A stretch of 64,000 nt of DNA from Mixia osmundae IAM 14324 (taxonomy: Eukaryota > Basidiomycota > Mixiomycetes > Mixiales > Mixiaceae): positions 616,267 to 680,266 of the forward strand of contig NW_014575556.1 of the NCBI RefSeq assembly GCF_000708205.1, given 5' to 3'. The notes beneath the pieces are model-generated. The model ran no database searches. It was not told where the DNA came from and was given only the letters and a program-made list of their open reading frames with translations. The stretch's first letter is position 1. Each line of letters opens with the position of its first letter. A program made the position numbers and the translations under genes. Shown here piece after piece: positions 8,564 to 19,381 of this stretch.

Positions 8564-11500
8564 ATGAGCGCAGCGCGGCGCTTGCCAGTCACCTATCGGG
8601 CTCTTCCTAGCGATGAGGCTGTCGAGCCTCACCTCGCACTGCTCAAGTCCAAAGTGCTGCCACTCACCGATCTCGAGTGGAAATCTGCTTCGAGAGCTAG
8701 CAGAACGATTCGTACGCTCGAAGTCGACTTTCGCAGGCTTAGCGACATTTCTGAGACAACTCTGAGCGGTGTCTCGGCTCATGCAAACCTGCTCGAACGG
8801 CCACATCTGCACTTGCTCTTCGTATTTTGCGATGCGCGTCTGTAATAAGAGGCACTGATCAGCAGCTGACTGGGGACAAAGCAGGACAGCGACCTGTACC
8901 GGTCGACTGCTCGTCAACAGATCCGAGAATGGCTAGACTTTGTCACTGCAAAGCGCAATCAAGAATGGATCATCATCTCCCTCTCTGCTGTTCCGCGCGC
9001 CACTTCGTCCAAGTTCTATCAGCGCAAAGGCGCCGTCTCGGACAAAATTCGTGCAGACTTCAATTCGGGCAAGCGGGACAGGTAAGCATGCATGCCCTCG
9101 ACGGCGTGCACTTCTGAGCTGACGCTGATATAGATGCGTTCACATGACAATGACAGCAGCGCCCAGCGCGGATCTCGTGCTAGATCATGCGACGATCGGT
9201 GATCTGTCCAGCAAGCTCAAGGATGCTATCATGCAAACATTTGATGTCAATCTCACAGCTTACGAGGAAGAGGTCAGAAAGAGTGACGCCCAGAGACAAA
9301 TACCAGGCTGGAATTTCTGTACTTTCTTCATACACAAAGAAGGCCTGGCGCACTCTTTTGAAGCGATGAACCTACTCGAAGACGCCCTCATTCAGTACGA
9401 CGAGCTAGAGGCTTCATTCTTTCAAACGCTAGTCGAAAGCAATTATGCTTGGTTGAGCGGTATTGATTCGCTCGCGCTCGGCGATGACATTTTACCGCTG
9501 CAACAAGACATAGAACGGAAACCATACCGTCAATTGATAAGATCGAACGAGATCACCATCTTTGACTTCCGGATCTACCTTTTCAGTCGTCAAATGAATC
9601 TTCTCGGCCGTATGGGCCGTATCGTCGAATTAGCAAAGCGATCCCTCTTGTTCATTGGCGCGTTCTCAAGGTCGCTGCGCTCATTGGCACCACCAGACCA
9701 TGCAGCTTTCATCGAATCTTGGACGTACTCTGCTTGCATAAGCATCGTCACAATGTGCGATCAGCTAGCGAACTCGAGGGGTCAAGATGCGCTCGAACTA
9801 CCTGGCTTTGCTGCTCTTCGTTCAGAGCTTGTCGAGCTGGCGCGAAGGCAGCTAGAAAGGCTAGGACAACGACTGACTTTCCTCCCAAACGCTTCGCCTG
9901 TCGTCGATGATGTCGTACATATGGAAAACACTGTAGCTGGCGGGCCGGCTAGTGCAGCACCGCCTATCAGCAACATAGAGTTTGCGGCTGCTCAGAACAG
10001 CGAAGAATCCTTTGATCAGCTCTATATCCGCTTAACTCACAAAGCTATCGAAGGCTATCAAATCAGCGGCAGGAAACGATCCAGTCTGAGGCTTCACGTC
10101 TCCCTTGCGCTGCTAGAACGAAGGCGAGATAAAGCCGCGTCTGCTCAAAGGCTGCTCTCTCATCTGCCTCGGCACTATCTCGAAGGCCGATGGACTGGCA
10201 TTGAGTGCGCTCTTCTGGCTGACTGCGCACTGCTGCAGGGCGAACTTGGGATGGCCAAAGACAAGCTGCTGAGCACGCTCGCTCTTGTTCGTGCCGGCAT
10301 GAATTTCGGCATTCGCAAATGGTCGCCCCAAGTCGTTCTTCCCGACAGATCAGATCAACCTGCCCCGGCGCTTGCGGCTGCACTCATGAGTGATATCTAC
10401 TCGCTTGCGTCCACGCTAGAGAAAGACTTTGCGGCGATCAATTTTCCCACTTTCCGTGTCAGCATTTCAGCTGAGCAGGGACGACATGCCCAGGACGAAG
10501 ACGCTGCAATCGTTACGCTTGCCATAGAGAGCTACCTGCCTTGTCAGGTCGACATTGCAGAGTGTCGCCTCAAATTCTCGGACGCAGATGGCGAGTCGTA
10601 TTGGTTCTCGTCCGCTGCCTGTATGCTCCAACCCGGCAAGAACAAGATCGATGCTCATTGCTTCATGCCCCTGCATGGTGCATTTGCGCTAGAGCTCTCG
10701 CAATTGCGCTTTTCCCGCATCATCTTCCAGTATTCGCATAGACCCTCGGCCGCGTCTGCAAAAGTCTCGCCATCGCAGTCTACTGTGACCTTTCCACCTG
10801 ATCCACATGCTCTGGATGTAACACTTGATGCGCCAGAGCACGTCCATCTAGATCGAGGACGAGACATGATCGTATCGCTGCTGACGGGCCGCAATGCACT
10901 CAGCTCGGCGCGAATACGCTTGCAGGCTCTGCCAGGGAACAGATCTATTGATCTGTCGTCAGCAGAATCTCTAGCATCACTCAACGGCGTGACTGCATCG
11001 CGAGAGACGCTGCAGCTGTCCAAAGTCGATCCGCGCATCTGCAGTCAATTCAGAGTTCCCCTGAGTATTGATGCCTCAGACATCGTCGTTCTTGTGGATT
11101 ATTATGACCAGCGCAAGTCGAAGGTCAGGCGGCAACTGCGAGCTGTGAGGCGTCTGCGGGCTGCTTTACCATTCAGCGTCAATGTGCATGACTTCTTCAG
11201 ACATACCTTTGTGCTGTCACGCTTTGCCATCTCTAGCGACGATGCATGCTGCCTCAGGATACGATCGGCCACGCTCATTGGCACAAGCCCCGATATTGCT
11301 ATCACTTCGTCAGCATCTCATTCGAGTGTCGTATCGCCAGAAAGACCTGCTTCGTATGTCTTCAAGATCAACAAGCCAAATGCGAGCGTGGGCGAGCACG
11401 GCAAAGCGATGCGATTCGAAATAGTGTATCGATCCATCGAAGACGAGATCAAGCTGATCTGGTCATGCGCCGTGCGAGGTCGTCTGCAAGAAGCTGGCTT

Positions 11501-12206
11501 GTCGCTCATGCAGTTCGCTGTCGACCAAGCTTTCGAACACGCTGTCCAGCTGTGCGTAGACGTGCCCAAATACGCGTTGACTGGCCACGTCTTCTTCCGG
11601 CCTTTTGACGTGTCGCTATGGGACAGTGTCATCAGGGATAGCTTTTTGTCGCTTGCCGACCAGGCTACCCTCACTGCTCTCCTAAGCCACATGCATCGAC
11701 ACTCGGAACTCGGTCGAGGTGATGCAGTCGATTGTCGATGGCGTCATCTGACCATACCTGTGGAGCTGCCCACGATCTCGGTCTTAACGCAGGCTTGCCT
11801 GACACTCGCAAATCCGTCTGGGCTTGAGCTCGGTCAATGTGCAGAGGCAAATCTGGCGCTCAGCTGCACCTTTGCTTGGGCTGCTCCGAATGAGCAGACC
11901 AATCTACACGAGCATGGAACCTGCATGCGTTATGAATTGAATGCACCAGCATCCGATTGGATTGTCTGTGGTACGCGTATGGCAACCTTCGACGCTGTGG
12001 AGGGCGTCACGCACCGAGCTACCGTCTGGCTGATCTCTCAACGCGCTGGAAATCTTACCATGCCCTCGATCATATGTCGACCTGTGGATGCTAGCTTGAC
12101 GAGCGAAACACACTACATCAATGCGGCCACTCGAGTCGAAGTACTACCTGAACGCGAGACAGACGTTGCTTCAACGCACACGCTTACCTATCTAGTCCAT
12201 CATTGA
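8564..12206 (+). CDS. TRS130: TRAPPII subunit Trs130/TRAPPC10
   Basis: Signature subunit of the TRAPPII complex, the exchange factor for Ypt31/32 (Rab11) at the late Golgi. Three exons: 8564-8841, 8890-9081 and 9134-12206, about 1180 aa. Introns are 8842-8889 (GTAATA donor) and 9082-9133 (GTAAGC donor). Family features are the N-terminal VTYRALPSDEAVEPHL and LPLTDLEWKS, then REWLDFVTAKRNQEWIIISLS, SDKIRADFNSGKRDRCVHM, IPGWNFCTFF, the highly conserved EDALIQYDELEASF, and FDFRIYLFSRQMNLL. The C-terminal half is the beta-rich TRAPPC10 region. ATG 8564 is the first in-frame ATG; the open frame before it has only a GTG. It is convergent with the Aurora gene, 45 bp away. Confidence 0.93.
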
Positions 12207-12251
12207 CGCTTGCCATTGTTGTTGTGACATGCATGTACATACAAACGACAT

Positions 12252-13863
12252 CTAGGCGCCTGATCCCGTTGCTGCTCTCTTGCTCGCTTGTGACCATTTC
12301 TGAATCCATGGATGCACAGCGACTTTGTGCAGCGGCAAACGATCCTCAGGTCGGTACTGTAGCAACTGCAGCGCATCATCAGTCAGCTCGAATCTTGTCC
12401 TGTTCTGCAATACTGTACCTTGCCAATGAGATCGCGGGCCTCTTCTGACACATGCGCAGGAACGGTGTACTTGACCGCACAAATCCTCTTGTGCGTCGCT
12501 GCTCTGGATGTCAGCTTTGTGGGTCACGATGCAAGTAGAGCGTACCCGAAGTGCCCGCCATCTCCTCAAAGGGCGGCGATCCGGTGAGAAACTCATAGGT
12601 TAAGACACCAATGGCCCATAGATCGACTGCATGGGTATGCGGCTTGCCCTCGCACATTTCCGGCGGCAGGTAGTCGAGCGTGCCGCACATCGTCGTACGC
12701 CTGTTCGCTTGTTAGCTTCTCAATGTGATCACGTGGAAGACATGCCTGTCCGATGGCGCGTGCACACTCCAGCCAAAGTCACCAATTTTGAGCTCGCCGT
12801 TGATGCCAAGCAAGAGATTCTCCGGTTTGATATCGCGATGGATGATATGCTTGCTATGCAAATAGCTGAGCGCATCTGCCATCTGAGCAATGTAGCGACT
12901 GCTCCTTTTTTCGCCGAATCTACCATGTCGCGAAAGCTGCTTGTAGAGTTCGCCCTTGGCAGCAAATTCGAGCATGAGGAAGACACGCTTCTCGTCGTGG
13001 AAGTAGCCATACAGTCTGAGTATGTTCGGATGCCGTAGATTCTGCTGGATCTCGATCTCTCTGCGAAGCTGGATCTCGACGCGATGGCCGATGAGCTCGG
13101 CTTTGTAGAGACACTTGAGCGCGAGGATGAATTTGGGCTCTTTCTTTGTTCTGACCATGTAGACCCGTCCGAACTTGCCTTTTCCAAGTGATTTACCCAT
13201 ATCGAATGAGGAGAGTGACCATCGTTCAGCAGGGCTAGCATGGGCATGACTGTCGACAGATAGGACTGTGCTCTGCCTGAGTGATAATCTGCTCGTCTGG
13301 GACATAGCTAGCGCTGCATCGTCTCGCTCAAGTCCGCCATCGTATCCACCAATGTCGATTTGTCTCGCAGCGGCGGTCGCAGCAGCCATGGTCGTCGTAT
13401 GACTGCTCGCCATTGAGGGCATCCTTGCGCCTTGACTAGCGCTCATCTGTGTTTTGCTCGCCACTGGCGCTATTGGCGGAGGCAAACTTGGCAGAGCAGA
13501 CGTAGATACTGAGAAAGCAGAGACGGGCGGTCTGGGCATGAAGGAGCTTGGCGGCTTGGGCTGGAAGGGCACATGGGGTAGCTTGATCTGCGTTGTTGTC
13601 GAGAGTCGATTGACGGCCAATGCCGTCGTTCCATTCCGTACATCTGCAGGTCTGCCGTTGCCTACGAAGATAGGCTTGAGTTGTGTGCCCAGAGCAGGCA
13701 GGACGAAGCCATTGTTGCCCTGGTCGTACTGGTTCGAGATGGATCCGAGTGGCAGTCGAGTGCTATTGCTCAGTGCTGACTTGTTGTTGCTCGACAGTGA
13801 CAGAGTCGACAGAGGACCGTCTAGCGCAGTGCTGGCTTGACCATGAGCTGTCTGGCCTGACAT
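12252..13863 (-). CDS. IPL1: Aurora family Ser/Thr kinase (Ipl1)
   Basis: Catalytic subunit of the chromosomal passenger complex, which corrects kinetochore-microtubule attachments. Exons 13863-12746, 12700-12546, 12501-12419 and 12365-12252 give 489 aa. An N-terminal ~215-residue disordered Ser/Pro-rich region precedes the kinase domain. Kinase motifs are the glycine loop [13 protein letters not shown], the lysine in [16 protein letters not shown], the DFG in [12 protein letters not shown], the activation segment [16 protein letters not shown] with its phospho-threonine, and [16 protein letters not shown]. It ends soon after HPWI. The intron inside the activation loop (12701-12745) starts with GC (AG|GCATGT). 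The nearest GT cannot keep the RRTTMCGT frame, so this is a well-supported GC-AG intron. Confidence 0.94.
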
Positions 13864-14070
13864 GCTGGCCCGACTTGTCGCCGAGTGAAAGTGCTGTCGC
13901 AGGTTTGTCAGTCGCCGTAGAATTTACGTTCAACGACGCGTCGGTCTCGTGCATCGTCACCAGTACATCGGCAGCTCGTGACCGGCAGATCGCTCACATC
14001 AGCCAGCATCAACGCTCATCATCGCTAGTGCGACTTGTGCGCAAGATCAGACACGCTCCACGCCGGCAGA

Positions 14071-15089
14071 ATGAGCTTCTTTGGCGGAATGCGAGTCCAT
14101 TGAACCTTCAGTGCTTTGGGCCCTGTTGACACGCTCATGCAGAGCGAAACAGCGCACTTTCAAGCCCAAAAAGGCACGCACTACTTCTCAAGATGTGACT
14201 GATCATGTTGACAAGTCTGTTCTGAGCAGACCAATGTCCCGGAGGGTACAAAGCAGTACCAACTCAAGAAGTCGGTTCACCGCGCTCTGACTGCTACAAG
14301 GCCGGGCTTAGTGACAAGGCGAGTGACAGGTATGCAGAAGCGACGCTAGGCTCAGGCAACTTGCGTGCTGCCGTCGTCCTGCCCGAAGGTGAAGACCTCA
14401 ACGAATGGCTCGCTACGAACAGTCCGCGTCTTGGCCACCCTGCGCTGCCGGTGCTGATGATACTGCGACAGCTGTGGATTTCTTCAACCAGATCAATATG
14501 CTTTACGGCACCGTCACCGAATTCTGCACGCCTCAGCATTGCCCCTTGATGACGGCAGGCCCACGCTATGAGTATCAGTGGCAGGACGGCGTAAAGTACA
14601 AGAAGCCAGAACGTCTCTCTGCGCCGGGTCGGTCCAGAGGCCATCTCTTCTCCTTAAGCGCTGACGAAAGACGGTGTACAGCTTATGTCGATGTATTGAT
14701 GAATTGGGTTCAAGGTCAACTGGACGATGAAGCAATCTTCCCATCCAAAATGGGCGTGCCCTTTCCAAAGACGTTCCACCAGACGATCAAGAGCATTGTC
14801 AGGAGGCTCTTCAGAGTCTACGCGCATCTCTACAACCATCACTTTGCACAGATGTGCGCACTCAGTATTGAAGGTGAGCCTCGACTTGCCGTCCCAGCGA
14901 AGCGCTGAGACAGCGCTGTGAACAGCCCACCTGAACACCTCGTATCGACACTTTCTACTCTTCGTAAACGAGTTCAGCCTGATCGATCGCAAAGAACTCG
15001 CGCCCCTTGCAGAACTCAATGATGGCCTGATGGCTGACCTTGGTCTGGCGACGGGCACGCAAGCGATCAAGGAGAACATCGCTCACTAG
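14071..15089 (+). CDS. MOB1: Mob1, activator of NDR/LATS kinases
   Basis: Binds and activates Dbf2/Sid2-type kinases in the mitotic exit/septation pathway. Seven short exons: 14071-14090, 14143-14194, 14230-14270, 14330-14421, 14472-14627, 14682-14873 and 14926-15089. Family motifs include [56 protein letters not shown], the zinc ligands in [32 protein letters not shown] and [12 protein letters not shown]. Two joins are odd. The first intron must start with GC (AT|GCGAGT, 14091-14142) to reach QRTFKPKK in frame, and the second (14195-14229) is only 35 bp. The fifth intron (14628-14681) has a length divisible by three and no stop, but removing it restores LSAP-AYVDVLM. Confidence 0.92.
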
Positions 15090-15124
15090 CATCACATTCC
15101 CGCCTTTGTGTATTCTGCATCGCT

Positions 15125-15196
15125 CAACATGAGCATGTATACCTCTGTAAGATGCATCCTCAACATGAGCATGTATACCTCTGTAAGATGCATTCT
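15125..15196. repeat. 36-bp tandem repeat, two copies
   Basis: Two back-to-back 36-bp units (starting CAACATGAGCATGTATACC) at 15125-15160 and 15161-15196, nearly identical except close to the unit end. They are followed by an inverted scrap (CATGTTG). They lie just after the MOB1 stop, so probably in its 3' UTR or the short gap before the next gene. Confidence 0.9.
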
Positions 15197-15313
15197 CATG
15201 TTGCACCTTTCGCTAGTGACAGCGATATGAGATGCAATTGAGAGTCTCGACGCTACAGGCTGCACATGAGCACACAAACAGTACACGACAATGAGCAATG
15301 AGGACAGACAAGG

Positions 15314-17357
15314 CTAAAAAGGCCTGAAGCGACGCAAGACGCGCTTCCAAAAGAGTACAGCCGACTCGAGGTCATCAGGTTCGGCTTGAGAAGCTGCTGG
15401 GCGTCCTGCGGAAGTAAAAGAGGCTGAGCGTTTGAGTGGTGAGGTATGACCGCCCGAATGAGTGCTATCGCTCTCGACCTCACGCGAGGTCAGCATCGAA
15501 GAAGGTAGAGAGGCATAGAGACTATCGATGATATGCCGGGGAAGCGAAACGAGCGAATGTGACCGGTGTACTGCCGTCGGACTATCAGATTCGCTCAGCA
15601 CGATAGCGGGCTGAACACGGCCCGGTTGATCTTCGATCTCGGTCTCTTCGCCGCTGTCCATCTCTGCATCCTCGTCGAGAGCATAGCCAACGGCGTAGCC
15701 TGAATAATCGCCCAATTCTGCAGTAGCCCAGGAGGAGAGCCGTGCTACACCATGCGAGCGGTCTGAGGGGCGTTCGCGCTCGATGTGACTGCTGAGAGAC
15801 TGTCGAGCTGAATAGCTCTCGCTTACACGCCGTCGGCTCGGGCTGCGTCGGGGGCCAGTTGGCGTAGGCGTCTCGCTCTCACTGCGACCTACATCAGCTT
15901 CGATTTTGTTCAGAATGCGAGCAAGCTTACGGATTTGCCGAACGAAGGAGAAGGCGGGTGTCTTGGTCGATATCGAGCATATTGTTGACGACATCGCCCA
16001 ATGAGAACTTGGCTTTGCGAGTGGATGCAACAGAAGGCGTTGCAATGGGGACGGAGGCAGGCTTGTTCTCTGCCGCGCTGCTATGACTTCGCTTGCTGCC
16101 CTTATCGCTTATGCCCGACCGTTTGTGGCGACGCTTGGCGGCAGCACGAGAGGCCTGTGACCTCGACATCTCGAGCTCTTCCTCCGGCGGCGGGGTAGGA
16201 TAGTGCAGTCTGTCTAAGCGATGCGCACGCGTCGCTTCACTCTGCTCTGCATCGCTCGTCTTGACGCTGTCCCGAGCAGGATGGGCATGACGATTTCGAT
16301 AAGCTGCTCGTCGACCCCTTCTGTCTCTCCGAAGTGCTGAGATGCCAGCTGACTGCGCTTGAGGCGTCCGAGCGAGCAGGTCCTCTTCTTCGGAGTCGGC
16401 AGAATCGTCCGAGGTATAGTAGACCCGCTGATCTTGTACCGAAGCGCTCAGCGAGAGGGCATCGGGTATCTGGGACAGGGCGGATTCTGTGAGTGCCCAG
16501 GATGAGCCGGAGAGGATGGTCTCGCGGTGACGAGGATCATGAGGTACATGATCGGATGTGATGTCGTCAAATGAGGAGAGCGAAAGCGTATCGAGAGCTC
16601 TCTCGCGTTCAGAGGACAGCAAGTCGGAGTCATCGTCATTGGCACTCAAGAGGCCGGCAGAGTGGCCGATTTGATGCCTGTTCGCTCGAGACGTGCGAGT
16701 GGCAGCAGGCGTCCAACTGGTCGAGCCGCCCGTGGAAGCCGTCAGACCGGCAGCACTGGCATAGAACGACGGTAGCTCAGATTCGTTGGCGGAGCTCTGA
16801 CGGGATGAGGTCGAGTCTGCCGACCGGGGAGGGGCAGAGAGGAAGATGCCGCTACCGTCATGGGTCGGCAAGGAAGGAAAGGAGAGTGTCGTGTCGGCGG
16901 TCAGCAATTCGGCCGTATCGCTGTGACCATCTTGGCTGTCCACGTCGTCGCCGGATGAGGCCCGAGCCCTCGTGGCAAGAAAGGCAGGTCGCTGGTCACC
17001 TATGAGCTGCCAAGTCGTACTACTGCTGCTGCTGCTGCTGTGCTCTCGATCGACTCTGCTCGACTTGGGCGGGCTCGTCACGATCGGCTGAGGTGTACCT
17101 ATCGGTCGACGGTGACTGTCCGTCGAGGGCTTGTCGAACACGATCCAACGTGGGTCCTGACCTGCGCTCTCATCGTACACGTCCCGCTGGAGCGAGGACG
17201 GAGGATGGGAAGGGTCAAGGGCCGATCGAGACTGGCTCGTGCTGGCGTGATAACGTGATTGGCCATAGTCAGACTGGAACGCGCTGGCTGGCTGTTCGTC
17301 TTGCTCTGCACTCTTGCGAGAGACCAGAGCTGGCTTCCTAGCCTGGAAAGTCGCCAT
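15314..17357 (-). CDS. Uncharacterised Ser-rich disordered protein
   Basis: Not recognised. The proposed structure is two exons (17357-15931 and 15881-15314) around a 49-bp GTAAGC-AG intron, giving about 664 aa. That join is the one that keeps both halves open. The protein is rich in Ser, Asp, Glu and Arg: a poly-Ser run encoded by a CTG/CAG microsatellite (about 17024-17040), acidic patches (DSADSEEEDLL, DAEMDSGEETEIED), Arg/Ser segments (SPSRRRVSES) and a short ordered-looking piece FSLGDVVNNMLDIDQ before the intron. It has no signal peptide or membrane span and ends FWKRVLRRFRPF. The pattern suggests an intrinsically disordered, probably phosphorylated regulator or scaffold; no function should be assumed. 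The start is 90 bp from the divergent RidA start. Confidence 0.6.
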
Positions 17358-17447
17358 ACCTGTCCTCGTGACCGTCTGGGGAAGCTCAGCAAAGTTGGGT
17401 GAGGTCAGCCGATAAAGTGGGCAGGCTAATCTTGACGCGACCGTCGG

Positions 17448-17948
17448 ATGGCGACAACCTTGCGACGACTCGCCACTTCCTCACCAGCGCAGATCAGAAG
17501 AATGAGCTCGTCCATCCAAGTCGTAGAGACCAAGAATGCGCCTGCAGCAGTAGGCGCTTACTCCCAGGCGATAAAGTACAATGGCCTGGTCTACACTTCG
17601 GGCACCATTCCCCTTGACCCGGTCTCCATGAAGATCATCGATGGCGCCATCGAAGAACAGACGGTCAGACTCTTCTCTACGTGCTTTCACACCTGAGAGC
17701 TCACATCGAAAGGTCCTTGACAGACTCAGGTCTTCACGAATCTCAAGGCAGTCCTGGAAGCCTCAGGAGCGTCGCTGTCAAGCGTGCTCAAGACGACCGT
17801 CTTCCTCAAGGACATGAACGACTTCCCCAAGTTCAACGCCGTCTATGCCAAGTATCTGCCCAACAAGCCCGCTCGTTCGACGGTCCAAGTGGCTCGACTG
17901 CCCATGGATGTCCTCGTCGAGATCGAGGCACTCGCTGTACTCGAGTAG
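17448..17948 (+). CDS. MMF1: RidA/YjgF family reactive-imine deaminase (Mmf1/Hmf1 type)
   Basis: Hydrolyses 2-aminoacrylate and related reactive imines formed by PLP enzymes. Mmf1 works in mitochondria. Exons 17448-17663 and 17724-17948, with a 60-bp intron containing an in-frame stop. The core includes [55 protein letters not shown], the substrate-binding Arg in [13 protein letters not shown] and EIEALAVLE. The first 18 residues ([18 protein letters not shown]) look like a mitochondrial presequence, and a second in-frame ATG (17502, [12 protein letters not shown]) would give a cytosolic form, so one gene may serve both the Mmf1 and Hmf1 roles. Confidence 0.93.
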
Positions 17949-18297
17949 ACAAAGCCTGGAGAGGCAGAGCAGAGCATAGACAAAACAGCGAGAAAGGTGC
18001 ATTGTTGTTGACAAGTAGCGCAAAAGAGTAGGCGAGCTCTGATTAGTAAAGAAAAGGACGAGTCCTAATGTGGGTGTGTGGGTGAGAGCGTGCGGGTCTG
18101 TTTTTGACAAGGGGTAAATTGGGGGTATCGGCAGTTTGCCAGGGCGAACGATCGAACGACAGAACAAGGCCAGGGGTATTGGGGGGTTTGACATGGACTT
18201 GCTGCAGTTCTGGTCGCTCTCGCCATGACGAATATCTCTAGTACGTTGCGCATATAAAGTATGAAAGCCGTCAGGAAGCATGAAAGGCGGCATGTCT
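17949..18297. other. Convergent intergenic region
   Basis: About 350 bp between the RidA stop and the stop of the MARVEL gene on the other strand. It contains GT-rich stretches (GTGGGTGTGTGGG near 18070). It should hold both 3' UTRs; no ORF worth calling was seen. Confidence 0.5.
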
Positions 18298-19030
18298 TTA
18301 GACCTCCGCCAGACTGCCGCCAAAGCCGTTGCCGTCACGGGAGCTCTTCATGCCCGACAGACCGATCAGTACGAGCAGTCCGGCGAGAATGATCGCATCT
18401 GCGACGCCACAATGTCAGCCAATGCCCTTGGAGAGCAACTAGACAGAGGCACGTACTCATCCATGCAAACGCTTCACAGGCGCGCAGTGTCGTCTCGTGA
18501 GGGAAGTTGGGGTTCGTTCGGAGTTGCTGAGCGAGCGCGGCAGCTCCCGCTAGCCAGAAGATGAACGTCACAAAGACCTGCTCCGATGTCAATGATGGGA
18601 CAGCGAGATCCACAGAGAGATTTGACTGACCCAGATACCGTGAGATGCGATGGAGAAGAGGACGTTGCCGGCCATTCTCAGGAATCCAAAGATGTAGAAG
18701 ATCCCAAAGATGAATGTCCAGAGTGAGGCGAACAGGAGGAATCGAGTCCTGCAAAGGCCGAGCGCATCAGTACACTCTTGTCCGCTCTCGTGACATCGGC
18801 GGAAGGGGCAGGACTTACGCTGTCTTGAGAGAGGTCTTGCCACCATCCCTGTTGTAGTCGCCTACCAGCGCACCAGAGATACCGATCTAAGTCCGCGCGA
18901 GCATGTCAATCTCTAGCAAATGTAGATGCTCGCCTCACAGCTTGCAACGTTGAGCGGTGCTTACCTCGATCAAGCTGAAGAACACAATGGTTGCGAATAG
19001 CGCTGGGTGGGCTGCTTTCATGATGGCCAT
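18298..19030 (-). CDS. MARVEL-domain four-span membrane protein
   Basis: Small membrane protein with a MARVEL-like four-helix layout, related in pattern to fungal Nce102/Fhn1 or MARVEL proteins of the plasma membrane. Five exons are inferred from clean GT-AG introns; the first is 18887-18964. The spans are PALFATIVFFSLIE, then FLLFASLWTFIFGIFYIFGF, VFVTFIFWLAGAAALAQQL and AIILAGLLVLIGLSG. The extracellular or luminal hydrophilic loop contains ALVGDYNRDGGKTS. The C-terminus is short and cytosolic-looking (MKSSRDGNGFGGSLAEV). The specific paralogue cannot be named. A TATA element sits just upstream. Confidence 0.75.
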
Positions 19031-19072
19031 CTTTGCTGTGCTTGTGGTCCTTTCTCTTTCGTAGTAGGTCCG

Positions 19073-19081
19073 CTTATAAAG
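19073..19081 (-). promoter_or_regulatory. TATA box for the MARVEL gene
   Basis: CTTTATAAG on the minus strand, 43-51 bp before the ATG at 19030, which implies a very short 5' UTR. Confidence 0.5.
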
Positions 19082-19381
19082 GAGTCGCTAGATCTGATGA
19101 ATCAAAACTCGACCGACTGAGTTTCTCGAAATGGCAGGCGCAAAGGAATCGATGCGGTCATCGGACACGTCGACAACCACCAAGACGCCACGTCTGTCGA
19201 TCACCAGGCCGAAAGTCGAATGCTGCCAGGTAGCCGCTCAGCTTCGACCATCAGAACTCGGACCGAGACGAGACGAGTCCCATAGAGCCGATTGTCTCGT
19301 GACATAGAGGATGCGCGCGGTCAGACCATCGCTTGACAACGCCTCACCCCTTTGCACCCAACGTGCTTGAGCTTCTGCGCC
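19082..19381. promoter_or_regulatory. Divergent promoter region
   Basis: About 300 bp between the MARVEL TATA box and the cyclin ATG on the other strand, and so a shared bidirectional promoter. No specific factor site could be assigned. Confidence 0.4.

Noticed and set aside
8345-8917. Minus-strand ORF of 190 codons over TRS130 exon 1
   Set aside because: It is antisense to well-conserved TRS130 sequence and has no recognisable domain.
17024-17040. CTG/CAG microsatellite
   Set aside because: It encodes a poly-Ser run in a disordered protein. Such runs are common in fungal disordered regions.
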